Source: Nodularia sphaerocarpa UHCC 0038 (GTDB lineage Bacteria > Cyanobacteriota > Cyanobacteriia > Cyanobacteriales > Nostocaceae). From it: DNA of 64,000 nt. The notes under the pieces were generated by a model. The model had not been told where the DNA came from, did no database searches, and saw only the letters and a list, made by a program, of their open reading frames with translations. The position numbers and the translations under genes were made by a program. Each line of letters opens with the position of its first letter. Position 1 is the stretch's first letter. The stretch is from positions 1 to 64,000 of the forward strand of contig NZ_CP060140.1 of the NCBI RefSeq assembly GCF_022376295.1. Direction: 5' to 3'. Of the stretch, positions 46,525 to 54,884 are shown in pieces.

Positions 46525-46581
46525 GGTTTGTAGTAGGCGTTTTAGCGCCTTTCTTGCAGCACTAAAGTGCTTACTACAAGC
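46525..46581. repeat. Dispersed double-palindrome repeat between sufB and sufC
   Basis: The unit GTAGTAGGCGTTTTAGCGCC then GCACTAAAGTGC TTACTAC has two palindromes and GTAGTA/TACTAC ends, like the element at 27664-27715 in inverted sense. It lies between two genes that should be co-transcribed. It could form hairpins in the mRNA that alter the relative amounts of SufB and the downstream Suf proteins. Confidence 0.65.
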
Positions 46582-46582
46582 A

Positions 46583-48022
46583 TTACCCAACACTACCTTC
46601 CAACTTCATACTCAAAAGCTTGTCAGCTTCCACAGCAAACTCCATAGGTAGCTGATTAAAAACATCCTTACAGAAACCGCTAATCATCATCGAAATAGCG
46701 TCCTCCGGCGAAATACCCCGTTGAGCAAAATAAAACAATTGGTCCTCACCAATCTTAGAAGTAGAAGCCTCATGCTCCACCTTACTAGCGTTATTCTGCA
46801 CCTGAATATAAGGGAAAGTATTAGCATGGGCATTATCGCCAATCAGCATCGAGTCACACTGAGAATAATTTCTCGCACCCTTAGCCGTGGGATTAACCTT
46901 CACCAAACCGCGATAACTATTACTAGAATTACCCGCCGATATACCCTTAGAAATAATCGTACTGCGAGTATTTTTACCCACGTGAATCATCTTCGTACCC
47001 GTGTCAGCTTGCTGCATATTATTTGTCAGCGCCACCGAGTAAAATTCACCCACAGAATTATCACCCACCAACACACAGCTAGGATACTTCCAAGTAATTG
47101 CTGAACCTGTTTCAACTTGAGTCCAGGAAATCTTAGAATTCACACCCTGACACAAACCGCGCTTGGTAACAAAATTGTAAATTCCACCTTTACCCTTTTC
47201 ATCGCCGGCGTACCAGTTTTGAACAGTGGAGTATTTAATTTCCGCGTTATCCAGGGCGACAAGTTCCACCACTGCGGCGTGTAATTGGTTGGTGTCATAC
47301 ATTGGCGCAGTGCAACCTTCTAGGTAGGAAACATAGCTACCTTCTTCAGCCACAATCAAAGTCCGTTCAAACTGTCCTGTATCACCGGAGTTGATGCGGA
47401 AATATGTAGACAGTTCCATTGGGCATTTTACGCCTTTAGGAATATAGACAAAAGAACCATCGCTGAATACTGCACCATTTAAAGCCGCAAAATAATTGTC
47501 TGCTGCGGGAACGACGCTACCCAGATACTTCCGCACAAGTTCGGGATGTTCTTGTAAAGCTTCCGAAATTGAGCAAAAGATAACTCCATCTTCGGCGAGT
47601 TTGTCCTTAAATGTGGTAGCAACAGAAACGCTATCGAAAATTGCATCGACAGCCACATTTGCTAGTCGCTTCTGTTCAGTGAGGGAAATACCCAATTTCT
47701 CAAAGGTTTCTAGCAGGGTAGGATCTACCTCATCCAAGCTGTTGAGCTTGGCTTTCTTCTTCTTGGGCGCGGAATAGTAGATAATATTCTGATAGTCGAT
47801 GGGCGGATACTTGACACTCGGCCAAGTTGGTTCCGTCATTTTGAGCCACTGGCGATAACATCTGAGGCGAAAATCTAACATGAACTGTGGCTCGTTCTTC
47901 TTGGAGGAGATCAAGCGAACAACGTCCTCATTTAGTCCACGTGGGATAGTGTCGGCTTCAATATCTGTAATAAAACCGTACTTGTAGGGTTGGTTGACTA
48001 AGGTTTTGGCTGTGACACTCAT
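46583..48022 (-). CDS. sufB: Fe-S cluster assembly scaffold protein SufB
   Basis: SufB builds the nascent cluster with SufC and SufD. The 479-residue protein has the family landmarks PKGVKCPMELSTYFRIN, EGCTAPMYD and the C-terminal EHEASTSKIGEDQLFYFAQRG. Cysteines in EGCTAP and near QCDSML are candidate sulfur-relay residues. The N-terminus, KYGFITDIEADTIPRGLNED, is typical of cyanobacteria. It is the first gene of the run and its promoter lies in the region with the two SufR operators. Confidence 0.97.
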   Translation of the reverse strand: MSVTAKTLVNQPYKYGFITDIEADTIPRGLNEDVVRLISSKKNEPQFMLDFRLRCYRQWLKMTEPTWPSVKYPPIDYQNIIYYSAPKKKKAKLNSLDEVDPTLLETFEKLGISLTEQKRLANVAVDAIFDSVSVATTFKDKLAEDGVIFCSISEALQEHPELVRKYLGSVVPAADNYFAALNGAVFSDGSFVYIPKGVKCPMELSTYFRINSGDTGQFERTLIVAEEGSYVSYLEGCTAPMYDTNQLHAAVVELVALDNAEIKYSTVQNWYAGDEKGKGGIYNFVTKRGLCQGVNSKISWTQVETGSAITWKYPSCVLVGDNSVGEFYSVALTNNMQQADTGTKMIHVGKNTRSTIISKGISAGNSSNSYRGLVKVNPTAKGARNYSQCDSMLIGDNAHANTFPYIQVQNNASKVEHEASTSKIGEDQLFYFAQRGISPEDAISMMISGFCKDVFNQLPMEFAVEADKLLSMKLEGSVG

Positions 48023-48170
48023 CGGTATTAATCTCTTGTGTTCAGAACTGGAATCGTGGAATCAGTTTACGGAAATCTCTTTAAGAATGGGAGACGGGCT
48101 GTGGTTGAGCCTCTTCTCTTGTCGTGCAACCAGTTGGTAACACGGCTGTTAAAATAGGACTTTGGGAGTA

Positions 48171-48190
48171 AAACAACTTGTGGGTTGTTT
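48171..48190. promoter_or_regulatory. SufR operator 1 (CAAC-N6-GTTG)
   Basis: AAACAACTTGTGGGTTGTTT is a 20-base inverted repeat: AAACAAC and GTTGTTT around six bases. It matches CAAC-N6-GTTG, the motif described for SufR binding in Synechocystis. It lies between sufB and sufR, closer to sufB. Confidence 0.85.
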
Positions 48191-48214
48191 AATTTATTTT
48201 CATTTTACGCTAAA

Positions 48215-48236
48215 TTAACAACAAGAATGTTGTTAA
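48215..48236. promoter_or_regulatory. SufR operator 2 (CAAC-N6-GTTG)
   Basis: TTAACAAC (48215-48222) and GTTGTTAA (48229-48236) form a perfect inverted repeat around AAGAAT. The core is CAAC-N6-GTTG. It lies 58 bases before the sufR start, so it could mediate autorepression, while the first site governs sufB. Confidence 0.88.
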
Positions 48237-48293
48237 AGTCAAATTTTCTAAAAAAAATATTTGGGGACGTTCATACAGCGTCTTGTAGAGCAA

Positions 48294-48962
48294 ATGGAGA
48301 CTATTCACCAGACCTCAACCAAGCAAGATATTCTGGAGTATCTGCTTAAGCGCTCACAAGCAACTGCTTTTGAGTTAGCGGAAGTTTTAGATGTCAGCAA
48401 GCAAGCAATTCGTCGTCATTTGAAAGATTTGGAGACGGAAGATTTAGTTTTGTATTCATCTGCACAAATAGGTATGGGGCGGCCACAGCATATTTATAAG
48501 TTAAGCCGCCGGGGACGCGATCGCTTGCAAAGGAGTTTAAACAATCATCAAAGCGATCGCTATGGTGAATTTGCAGTTTCACTGTTGGACACTTTAGCAG
48601 AAACCGTAGGCCGTGACCAAGTAAGGTCAATTTTACAAAAACAGTGGGAGCGTAAAGCTCAAGAATACCGCGATCGCGTCGGTAACGGATCACTAGAAGA
48701 ACGTGTAGCTAATTTAGTGAATCTGAGAAAAACTGAAGGATTCATGGCAGAATATCACTCAGTGGAATCCTCACAAAAAGATAGCTTTATCTTGATGGAG
48801 CATAACTGTGCCATTTCCAATGTCGCCGAGTCTTTCCCTAGCATCTGCGGTCATGAATTAGAAATGTTTGCGGCGGTTCTACCAGATTGTCACGTAGAGC
48901 GCACCCATTGGATTATCGATGGTGAACATCGTTGCGGCTATTTAGTGCAACGACAAACATAA
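48294..48962 (+). CDS. sufR: Fe-S-dependent repressor SufR
   Basis: SufR represses sufBCDS and itself when loaded with an Fe-S cluster. The 222-residue protein has an N-terminal winged-helix domain (ILEYLLKRSQATAFELAEVL, then SKQAIRRHLKDLE). In the C-terminal part four cysteines occur in HNCAIS, SICGHE, PDCHVE and HRCGYL. The frame extends to a TTG at 48261, but I chose the ATG at 48294, which gives METIHQTSTKQDILEY. It is divergent from sufB with the two operators between them. Confidence 0.94.
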   Translation: METIHQTSTKQDILEYLLKRSQATAFELAEVLDVSKQAIRRHLKDLETEDLVLYSSAQIGMGRPQHIYKLSRRGRDRLQRSLNNHQSDRYGEFAVSLLDTLAETVGRDQVRSILQKQWERKAQEYRDRVGNGSLEERVANLVNLRKTEGFMAEYHSVESSQKDSFILMEHNCAISNVAESFPSICGHELEMFAAVLPDCHVERTHWIIDGEHRCGYLVQRQT

Positions 48963-49066
48963 TCAGTTTAAATCATGGCTAATAATTGAGTAGTAAGGCT
49001 TTTTACCAATCAATAATTATCTATTGTCCAGAAATCAACATTTAACTAGGTTTAAAAACTAAATAT

Positions 49067-49327
49067 ATGGATATACCACCGCAGCAACCGACAACCCAAT
49101 TTCTCACCTTAGAAGAATCAGCCAAAGTAGATGCAGCTTTATTATCTTCTTCAGAAAAGTTTTTAACCAGATTAACAATTTCATCCCTCAAACTCCTCAA
49201 GCATATTGCCCAAGAGTACGGTGTTGCTATGGAAGATTTAACCACACAGCAACTAATTACGTGGTTTGAAAAAGATGCCAAAATTAAACGAGAACAAGGA
49301 ATGGAAGCCTCATATTTGAAATGGTAA
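49067..49327 (+). CDS. Small conserved protein of unknown function
   Basis: The 86-residue acidic/helical protein reads FLTLEESAKVDAALLSSSEK and ends GMEASYLKW. I recognise no characterised family, but the regular composition, the tidy ATG with flanking AT-rich DNA, and placement beside sufR make it a credible gene. No cysteine, signal or membrane segment is present. It is co-directional with sufR at 104 bases distance. Confidence 0.65.
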   Translation: MDIPPQQPTTQFLTLEESAKVDAALLSSSEKFLTRLTISSLKLLKHIAQEYGVAMEDLTTQQLITWFEKDAKIKREQGMEASYLKW

Positions 49328-49351
49328 AGCATTTCCTTCCCTTTCTTCTAT

Positions 49352-49400
49352 CTCTGTGTCCTCTCTACGAGACCCTCCGCGAACTGCGCCTCTGCGGTTC
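49352..49400. repeat. Dispersed repeat (CTCTGTGTCCTC...CTCTGCGGTTC), intergenic copy
   Basis: The block begins CTCTGTGTCCTCTCTACGAG and ends CGAACTGCGCCTCTGCGGTT. It matches 55445-55492 with two mismatches, and its outer parts match 45025-45056 inside sufD. This copy is between genes. Confidence 0.85.
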
Positions 49401-49542
49401 CTTTAAAAAACCAACCCAATCTTAACCGTATTAAGACTGGGTTGAAAAATTAAACTCTGATAAAAAATTGCAATTTACCCAATAAAAAGCACCTAAAAAA
49501 GGCACTTTTAGCGATGAATTGTATTGAAGTGTACCCAAAAAT

Positions 49543-50169
49543 TTAAGCCCGATAATTGTTAGTTCGAGGACTGCGAGCGCCCAGAACAGCACCCATAAGA
49601 GCCGCAGCTAAACTCAACAAAGAACCCAATACAAACCACCACAAAGCCCTGGAAGTAGCCGCAGCAATTTGGCGAGCTTGTTCAGCAGTGACAGTAGTTG
49701 GCGGTACGGGTGCGCCTGGTTGAACTACCTGGGGTACAGCTACTGCAACATTGGGAGCCACAACACCAAAAGTACCCCAGACTCCACTTGCTAATAGCCA
49801 AGAACTCAAGGCGATAGTAGTAGCCCAGAGAATTGCGCCATTGAGCAGGGCTGTATTCCGGTTCATTGGCCCACAAGCACGAGTTGTCACCCAAGCGCCA
49901 ATGAATAGGGAAATTAACAAAGCCAGAGTTGACCAAATTCCCACATTAGCCGCAATATCAGGCGTTATGGTTCTGGGCGCTCCTGAACCGGCAATTGCAC
50001 CTGCGCCGATAGCACCAAATAAGGAACTCAAAATTAATTGAGTAGCTAAAGCCACCAACACGCCAGCAATTATTGGACCCCAGCGCACTCGATCATGATA
50101 TTCAGCTACTCTACCTGCTACTGCGGGTTCATTAATAACATCATCGCCTACGCGATTCACGTATGACAT
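49543..50169 (-). CDS. Membrane protein of unknown function
   Basis: The 208-residue protein has a soluble N-terminus (about 1-28) with RVRWGPIIAG leading into the first of about four hydrophobic segments (about 30-55, 75-95, 108-130, 172-195). The loop around 135-170 is proline and valine-rich. Similar sequences (VRWGP-IxAG starts) occur as uncharacterised membrane proteins in many bacteria. No functional residue can be named. It stands alone on the minus strand. Confidence 0.7.
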   Translation of the reverse strand: MSYVNRVGDDVINEPAVAGRVAEYHDRVRWGPIIAGVLVALATQLILSSLFGAIGAGAIAGSGAPRTITPDIAANVGIWSTLALLISLFIGAWVTTRACGPMNRNTALLNGAILWATTIALSSWLLASGVWGTFGVVAPNVAVAVPQVVQPGAPVPPTTVTAEQARQIAAATSRALWWFVLGSLLSLAAALMGAVLGARSPRTNNYRA

Positions 50170-50662
50170 AGTTTATTTTCTCCGTTGCTTTATCAGCAAA
50201 GTTTTTTCTCAGGTATATTCATTTGATGATTCATGCTTATGCTTAAAATTAAATTCCCAGATATGATTTTTAATATCTATCAATAGAAGGAGTTAATTAC
50301 TCTATCTACAGCAGGATTAACTAAAATTATTTAATAAATATCTATTAAAATTATTGATTCTTTATGTCTGGATTTTTTAGGTTTTAATATTTATATTTAT
50401 TTGTGATTTGGATATAGTGTTCAATAGTTGGGGAAATTCTTTTCAATTAGTTTGTAATGAGTGTAGTGCGACAAACAAGATTCTTGCTTTCTCTCCTTGC
50501 TGGGTATCTGAGCCTCTCGCTCAACAAGAATCTTGCTCCCTCTCCTTACTAAGGAGAGGGTTGGGGTGAGGTTTCATAGGTATTTATAAATAAAAAAATC
50601 GCTAAGGGGTAATTATATTGAAGACATTACCCATTAGCCAAGAACAAAATAACATTAAAAAA
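50170..50662. other. Intergenic region with palindromic repeats
   Basis: No gene is supported. At 50538-50560 CCCTCTCCTT and AAGGAGAGGG form a perfect ten-base-pair hairpin with an ACT loop, within a TTGGGGTGAGG-ending repeat common in Nostocales. CAAGATTCTTG and CAAGAATCTTG near 50476 and 50525 are further palindromes. The left part is AT-rich and should hold the promoter of the membrane protein gene. Confidence 0.55.
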
Positions 50663-50995
50663 CTAACGCATTTTTACAGCAGTACCTGTGGCTGTAATCA
50701 GCAACAAAACTCCGGTCTGATCAACATTGAGATTGATTGTGCCAGTATCAAATTCAATACCAATTACAGCATCTGCGCCTAAACGCTGGGCGCGTTGTTT
50801 TAATTCTTCTATTGCCTTTTGTTGACCCTGCTCAAATAGACGCTCATAGCTAGCAGTCCGACCACCGATAATATCTCGAATGCTGGCAAAAAAGTCTCGG
50901 ATGAAATTACTACCGTAGACGACTTCTGCCGTCACAATACCTAAATATGATTCAATCACAGCACCTTGAATCACATCTGTCGTAGTTACAATCAT
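50663..50995 (-). CDS. YbjQ-family (UPF0145) protein
   Basis: The 110-residue protein has the YbjQ landmarks: N-terminal IVTTTDVIQGAVIESYLGIV, central YGSNFIRDFFASIRDIIGGR and C-terminal GADAVIGIEFDTG. The family forms pentameric beta-rich structures and is annotated as heavy-metal-binding-like, but the role is not established. It has no partner gene; a heptamer array lies 20 bases upstream of its start. Confidence 0.9.
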   Translation of the reverse strand: MIVTTTDVIQGAVIESYLGIVTAEVVYGSNFIRDFFASIRDIIGGRTASYERLFEQGQQKAIEELKQRAQRLGADAVIGIEFDTGTINLNVDQTGVLLLITATGTAVKMR

Positions 50996-51015
50996 AAATT
51001 ACTCCCGTCACTTAA

Positions 51016-51059
51016 TTTTGGATTTTGGATTTTAGATTTTAGATTTTAGATTTTAGATT
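51016..51059. repeat. Heptamer tandem array (TTTTAGA)n upstream of the YbjQ-family gene
   Basis: About six copies of TTTTAGA/TTTTGGA lie just upstream of the YbjQ-family start. It is the third occurrence of this heptamer in the window, again immediately in front of a start codon. Confidence 0.8.
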
Positions 51060-51108
51060 AACCCCATACATCAATGTAATTGCTCAGAAATTTTTCGGTA
51101 GGTGAGTT

Positions 51109-51450
51109 TCAAATCTCCCTGCTCCCTGCTCCCTGCTCCTCTGCCTCTTTGGGTGTGTCTGGCTGATCTTTGTCCGTAGATTCTCTAGTAGCATCATAAC
51201 AAGGCCAGATACCTTCTATTTGTGTAGGGGGAAGGCAAGAGGACAATGACTGATCACAAAAGGCATTTTGTCCAACCACAAATTGATTTGCGAGATATAC
51301 TAAATACTTTATAATAATCAATCTGTCCTTTAGTATAAAGTCAGGATGTTTTCTGCTGTGAAAAAGTATCACAATTGACATTTTATTAAATTGCTGTGAA
51401 TGTTGATAAATACAGTTTTCAAAACTCAAATTTTTTGTTTTAATGTACAA
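51109..51450 (-). CDS. Doubtful small ORF with repeat-derived C-terminus
   Basis: A 113-codon frame has a part that looks protein-like (FCDQSLSSCLPPTQIEGIWP, about residues 64-83) but a C-terminal EEQGAGSREI that comes from the common GGAGCAGGGAGCAGGGAG intergenic repeat. The first 60 residues have the composition of AT-rich noncoding DNA. It could be a fragment of a gene or a short real gene with a later start. I give it low confidence. Confidence 0.28.
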   Translation of the reverse strand: MYIKTKNLSFENCIYQHSQQFNKMSIVILFHSRKHPDFILKDRLIIIKYLVYLANQFVVGQNAFCDQSLSSCLPPTQIEGIWPCYDATRESTDKDQPDTPKEAEEQGAGSREI

Positions 51451-51483
51451 AAAAAAGTCCCCTAAAATTTCAGGAATTTGACT

Positions 51484-52164
51484 GTGTACAAACGCATATC
51501 ACTTGTAGTTGGTGTTCTGTTCTTAGGATTTAGTGCCGTTAGCATCCCCTCGGTGGCTCAGGCTCAGGTACTGATGGCGCAAACCACAAACCCCCAATTA
51601 AAGAGACTCTTTGAGGAAGGAGAGAGGCTGGTGGCTGCTAATGACTATAATGGGGCGATCGCCATTTATCAACAAGCTGCTCAGATCGAGCCAAAAAATG
51701 CTAAAATCCATTCTGGCATTGGCTACCTCTATGCCCAACAAGGAAATTTTCCCCCAGCCCTAGCTTCTTATCGTCGGGCGATCGCTATTGACACTAATAA
51801 TAGTGATTTTCATTACGCTGTAGGTTACATCAAAGTTAATATGGGTGACACCAAAGGAGCGACACAATCTTACCGTCGCGCCATCCAGCTAAACCGTAAC
51901 CATTTAAATGCTTATTTGGGATTAGGTATCACTCAAGCCCGGATGGGAGACTTTACAGCAGCTAATTGGGCTTACCAAGAAGCCATTAAACTTAATCCCA
52001 ATAATGCCCAAACTTATGAGTTTATGGCTTTGATGTATAAACAGCGACGACAAACCGCACAAGCCAACAACGTGCTTCAGAAAGCCCGTAACTTGTATCA
52101 ACGCCGAAATGACTCGGCGGGAGTGAACAGGATAGATGGGATGTTGCGGGAGTTAGGAGGCTAA
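51484..52164 (+). CDS. Secreted TPR-repeat protein
   Basis: The 226-residue protein has a signal peptide (YKRISLVVGVLFLGFSAVS, then a likely cleavage after AQAQ near residue 28) and about four tetratricopeptide repeats of 34 residues (YNGAIAIYQQAAQIEPKNAK and similar). It is probably periplasmic or surface-bound and scaffolds other proteins. The frame begins at TTG 51478, but the GTG at 51484 has AGGA nine bases upstream. No partner gene is evident. Confidence 0.83.
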   Translation: MYKRISLVVGVLFLGFSAVSIPSVAQAQVLMAQTTNPQLKRLFEEGERLVAANDYNGAIAIYQQAAQIEPKNAKIHSGIGYLYAQQGNFPPALASYRRAIAIDTNNSDFHYAVGYIKVNMGDTKGATQSYRRAIQLNRNHLNAYLGLGITQARMGDFTAANWAYQEAIKLNPNNAQTYEFMALMYKQRRQTAQANNVLQKARNLYQRRNDSAGVNRIDGMLRELGG

Positions 52165-52287
52165 ATCAGTGAACAGTTATCAGTTATCAGTTATCAAGGC
52201 GTATATTGGGGAATTTACACTCTCCAGCAACACCTACTACTAATCAAGTTTATTGGATTTGCAGTTGGGCATTTTGTTCATACCGAC

Positions 52288-53994
52288 TCATGTAGGGTTA
52301 GGGGTGGTTTGAGTCTGATAGACATTTTTCACAGCAGCCCAATTACTGGCAATTGGCATTCGCCAACCAGTACCAAAGGCGCGATCAGTAATTTTTAATC
52401 CTGGGGGTGCTTGTCGGCGTTTAAATTCAGCCCGCGCCACCATCTGAATAACTCGATTGACAATTACCGGATCATGGCCTGCGGCGACAATTTGGGCTGC
52501 TGATTGGTGGTTATGGATCAGGTGTTGCAGGATATCGTCTAAGATTTCGTAGTCTGGTAGAGAATCTTGATCAAGTTGACCGGGTTTGAGTTCAGCGCTG
52601 GGTGCTTTGGTGAGAATATTTTGGGGAATAATTTCGCTATGGCGATTTAACCAATGGCAAAGTGAATAAACACGGGTTTTGGGAACATCAGCAATTACAG
52701 CCAACCCGCCATTCATATCACCGTAAAGGGTGCAGTAACCTACTGCCATTTCTGACTTGTTACCAGTGGATAATAGCAGATAACCAAATTTGTTGGCGAT
52801 CGCCATCAATAAATTACCGCGAATCCGGGACTGGATATTCTCCTCAGCAATACCAAATTCAGTCCCAGCAAACAAATCAGCTAAGGTGTGATCAAACCCT
52901 TGCATTAATTCCCCTATCTTTAAGATAGTGGTTTGAATACCCAAATTTTCCGCTAATGCCAAAGCATCGGTGACAGAATGTGATGAACTGTAGGGAGAAG
53001 GCATGAGGACACCGAGGACATTTTCTTTACCAAGGGCTACAGATGCGATCGCAGCGACTAAAGCCGAATCAATTCCCCCACTTAAACCCAGCACCACTTT
53101 AGAAAAACCACACTTTTGGGCATAGTCTCGCACTCCCAACACCAAAGCCTGCCAAATTTCCTCTGCTTCTGACTGATAAGCAGGTGCGACAGAACTCAAC
53201 TGTAAATCTCGCTGCGCCTCATCAAATTCCACCATCACCAAATCAGTGGTAAAACCATTAGCACGACAGACAATTTCACCTTGACGATTCAAAGCAAAAC
53301 TGCGACCATCAAAAATTAAATCGTCATTTCCACCGACTTGATTAGTATAAATTATCGGTTGTGCAAAACGTACCGCGCTATGCTTCAGCATAGATTCGCG
53401 ATACTGCTGCTTACTCAGACTGTAGGGTGAAGCAGATAAATTGACAATTATATCAACCCGCAAAATTGCTAAATCAGCAACGGGATTTACTGCATAACTA
53501 CGTTTACCTAAAAAGTCTTCATCGTTCCATAAATCTTCGCAAATAGTGACACCAATATCAAGATTATCTAGAGTGAAATAACTAGCTTGTACACCAGATT
53601 CAAAATAACGGTTTTCATCAAAGACATCATAAGTAGGTAAAAGCCGCTTATGAAAAATTTGCTTAATTTTACCTTCTTCTAACAAAGCGATGCTATTAAA
53701 TAAACTTTTACCGCCAGTGGTATGCGCTTTTACATTTGGGGAAACAGTTCCTACCAATACAGCTAAATTAGGTGGTAAATCTATGGCTAGTTGTTTTAAT
53801 GTTATCGCCATCCCTGCTACAAAACTAGGATTTAGTAATAAATCCCTTGGGGGATAGCCACACAAAGAAAGTTCTGGTGTTAATAATAAACGCGCACCTT
53901 TAGCAGATGCTTCTTGGGCTGCTGACAGAATTTTTTGAGCATTACCGGGTAAATCACCAATGGTAGGATTTAGTTGAGCGATAGTAATTTTCAT
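52288..53994 (-). CDS. nadE: Glutamine-dependent NAD+ synthetase
   Basis: This enzyme makes NAD+ from deamido-NAD+, ATP and glutamine. The 568-residue protein has an N-terminal nitrilase-type glutaminase domain (about 1-260, with ELSLCGYPPRD and the catalytic-Cys region GVTICEDLW). The C-terminal synthetase domain has the PP-loop GLSGGIDSALVA (about 290) and STGNKSEMAVGYCT. The length is normal for the two-domain form. It is followed upstream on the same strand by an NrtR-like regulator, nadD and pncB. Confidence 0.96.
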   Translation of the reverse strand: MKITIAQLNPTIGDLPGNAQKILSAAQEASAKGARLLLTPELSLCGYPPRDLLLNPSFVAGMAITLKQLAIDLPPNLAVLVGTVSPNVKAHTTGGKSLFNSIALLEEGKIKQIFHKRLLPTYDVFDENRYFESGVQASYFTLDNLDIGVTICEDLWNDEDFLGKRSYAVNPVADLAILRVDIIVNLSASPYSLSKQQYRESMLKHSAVRFAQPIIYTNQVGGNDDLIFDGRSFALNRQGEIVCRANGFTTDLVMVEFDEAQRDLQLSSVAPAYQSEAEEIWQALVLGVRDYAQKCGFSKVVLGLSGGIDSALVAAIASVALGKENVLGVLMPSPYSSSHSVTDALALAENLGIQTTILKIGELMQGFDHTLADLFAGTEFGIAEENIQSRIRGNLLMAIANKFGYLLLSTGNKSEMAVGYCTLYGDMNGGLAVIADVPKTRVYSLCHWLNRHSEIIPQNILTKAPSAELKPGQLDQDSLPDYEILDDILQHLIHNHQSAAQIVAAGHDPVIVNRVIQMVARAEFKRRQAPPGLKITDRAFGTGWRMPIASNWAAVKNVYQTQTTPNPT

Positions 53995-54041
53995 TTTTGA
54001 TTTTGAAGTACATCATAGCCCCCTCCTCGCATCCCCTCAAT

Positions 54042-54058
54042 CCCCCCGCAACGGGGGG
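54042..54058. terminator. Short GC hairpin between the Nudix gene and nadE
   Basis: CCCCCCG (54042-54048) pairs with CGGGGGG (54052-54058) around a CAA loop. It lies about 80 bases past the Nudix stop codon and 48 bases before the nadE start. It is part of a C-rich repeat, so it may separate nadE from the upstream NAD genes or simply be repeat-derived. Confidence 0.5.
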
Positions 54059-54137
54059 AAGAAAAGGATAAACCTTTGATATGGGAGGGGGTTGGGGGTG
54101 GGGTTATTGTATCTCACTTAACTGATAACCGCCATAG

Positions 54138-54884
54138 TCAAATAAATACTAAAGGTTTATCTTTCAAAGGCGCAAAAGCCTCAGCATCAAACTTATATAA
54201 ACTAGCCGGACGACCAGCACCCCGTGAAACTTTGATTCCGGTATCGGACAAAAAACCTAACTTCAGTAACCGCGCCCGAAAGTTAGAATAATCGGCGAAA
54301 TTGTCGCCTAAAACTGTGGTGTATAACTGATACAAATCATTTAATGTAAAGCTGGCTGGCAAAACATCAAAAGCCACCGGACTATACTCTAACTTATTTC
54401 GTAAACGTCTGTGTCCATAAGCCAAAACTTGATTATGATCAAAAGCTAATTGCGGAACATCTTTAACTGGATACCAAGCAATACCAGAGACTTTATCAGC
54501 AATTAATTCTGCTTCCTCAAATCTCACCAGAGCAAAGTAACTAACAGATAGATAACGTACACCATAACTATCAGTAGCTTCTCGTGGGTCACGATGGGGA
54601 CCGCCAAAGGTATATAACTGTTCTAAATAGAGATTATTCACGCGAATTTTCTCTGCCATAATCCGATAGGCAGCATCTTCTAAAGATTCTCCTTGACGTA
54701 CCAAAGTACCGGGAAAACTCCAAGAATTTAAAAATGGTTCCTGCTGTCGCATGATTAACAGAACTAGCAGCCGATTTTGGGCGGTATCTACAGAAAAAAT
54801 GACATTATCAACACCAACCTTAAAATCGGCTAAAGGTTGTTGATTTAGTGGAATTGGTAACTTTTTGTGGTTGCGTCCTGGCAT
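54138..54884 (-). CDS. NrtR-like Nudix-domain transcriptional regulator
   Basis: This 248-residue protein joins an N-terminal Nudix domain (about 20-155) to a C-terminal winged-helix-like region (LNDLYQLYTTVLGDNF, then RGAGRPASLYKF). This layout is typical of NrtR, the ADP-ribose-responsive regulator of NAD genes. The Nudix box is degenerate (RQGESLEDAAYRIMAEKIRV lacks the REuxEE glutamates), suggesting binding rather than hydrolysis. It overlaps the nadD gene by 40 bases and is flanked by nadE and pncB, so local regulation of NAD genes is likely. Confidence 0.85.
   Translation of the reverse strand: MPGRNHKKLPIPLNQQPLADFKVGVDNVIFSVDTAQNRLLVLLIMRQQEPFLNSWSFPGTLVRQGESLEDAAYRIMAEKIRVNNLYLEQLYTFGGPHRDPREATDSYGVRYLSVSYFALVRFEEAELIADKVSGIAWYPVKDVPQLAFDHNQVLAYGHRRLRNKLEYSPVAFDVLPASFTLNDLYQLYTTVLGDNFADYSNFRARLLKLGFLSDTGIKVSRGAGRPASLYKFDAEAFAPLKDKPLVFI

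Noticed and set aside
45809..46651. Long plus-strand frames opposite sufC and sufB
   Set aside because: They are antisense to strongly conserved Suf genes and have low-complexity composition (H, S, T, I-rich).
48125..48140. Third SufR-like site at CAACCAGTTG
   Set aside because: The half-sites are separated by two bases, not six, so it does not fit CAAC-N6-GTTG.
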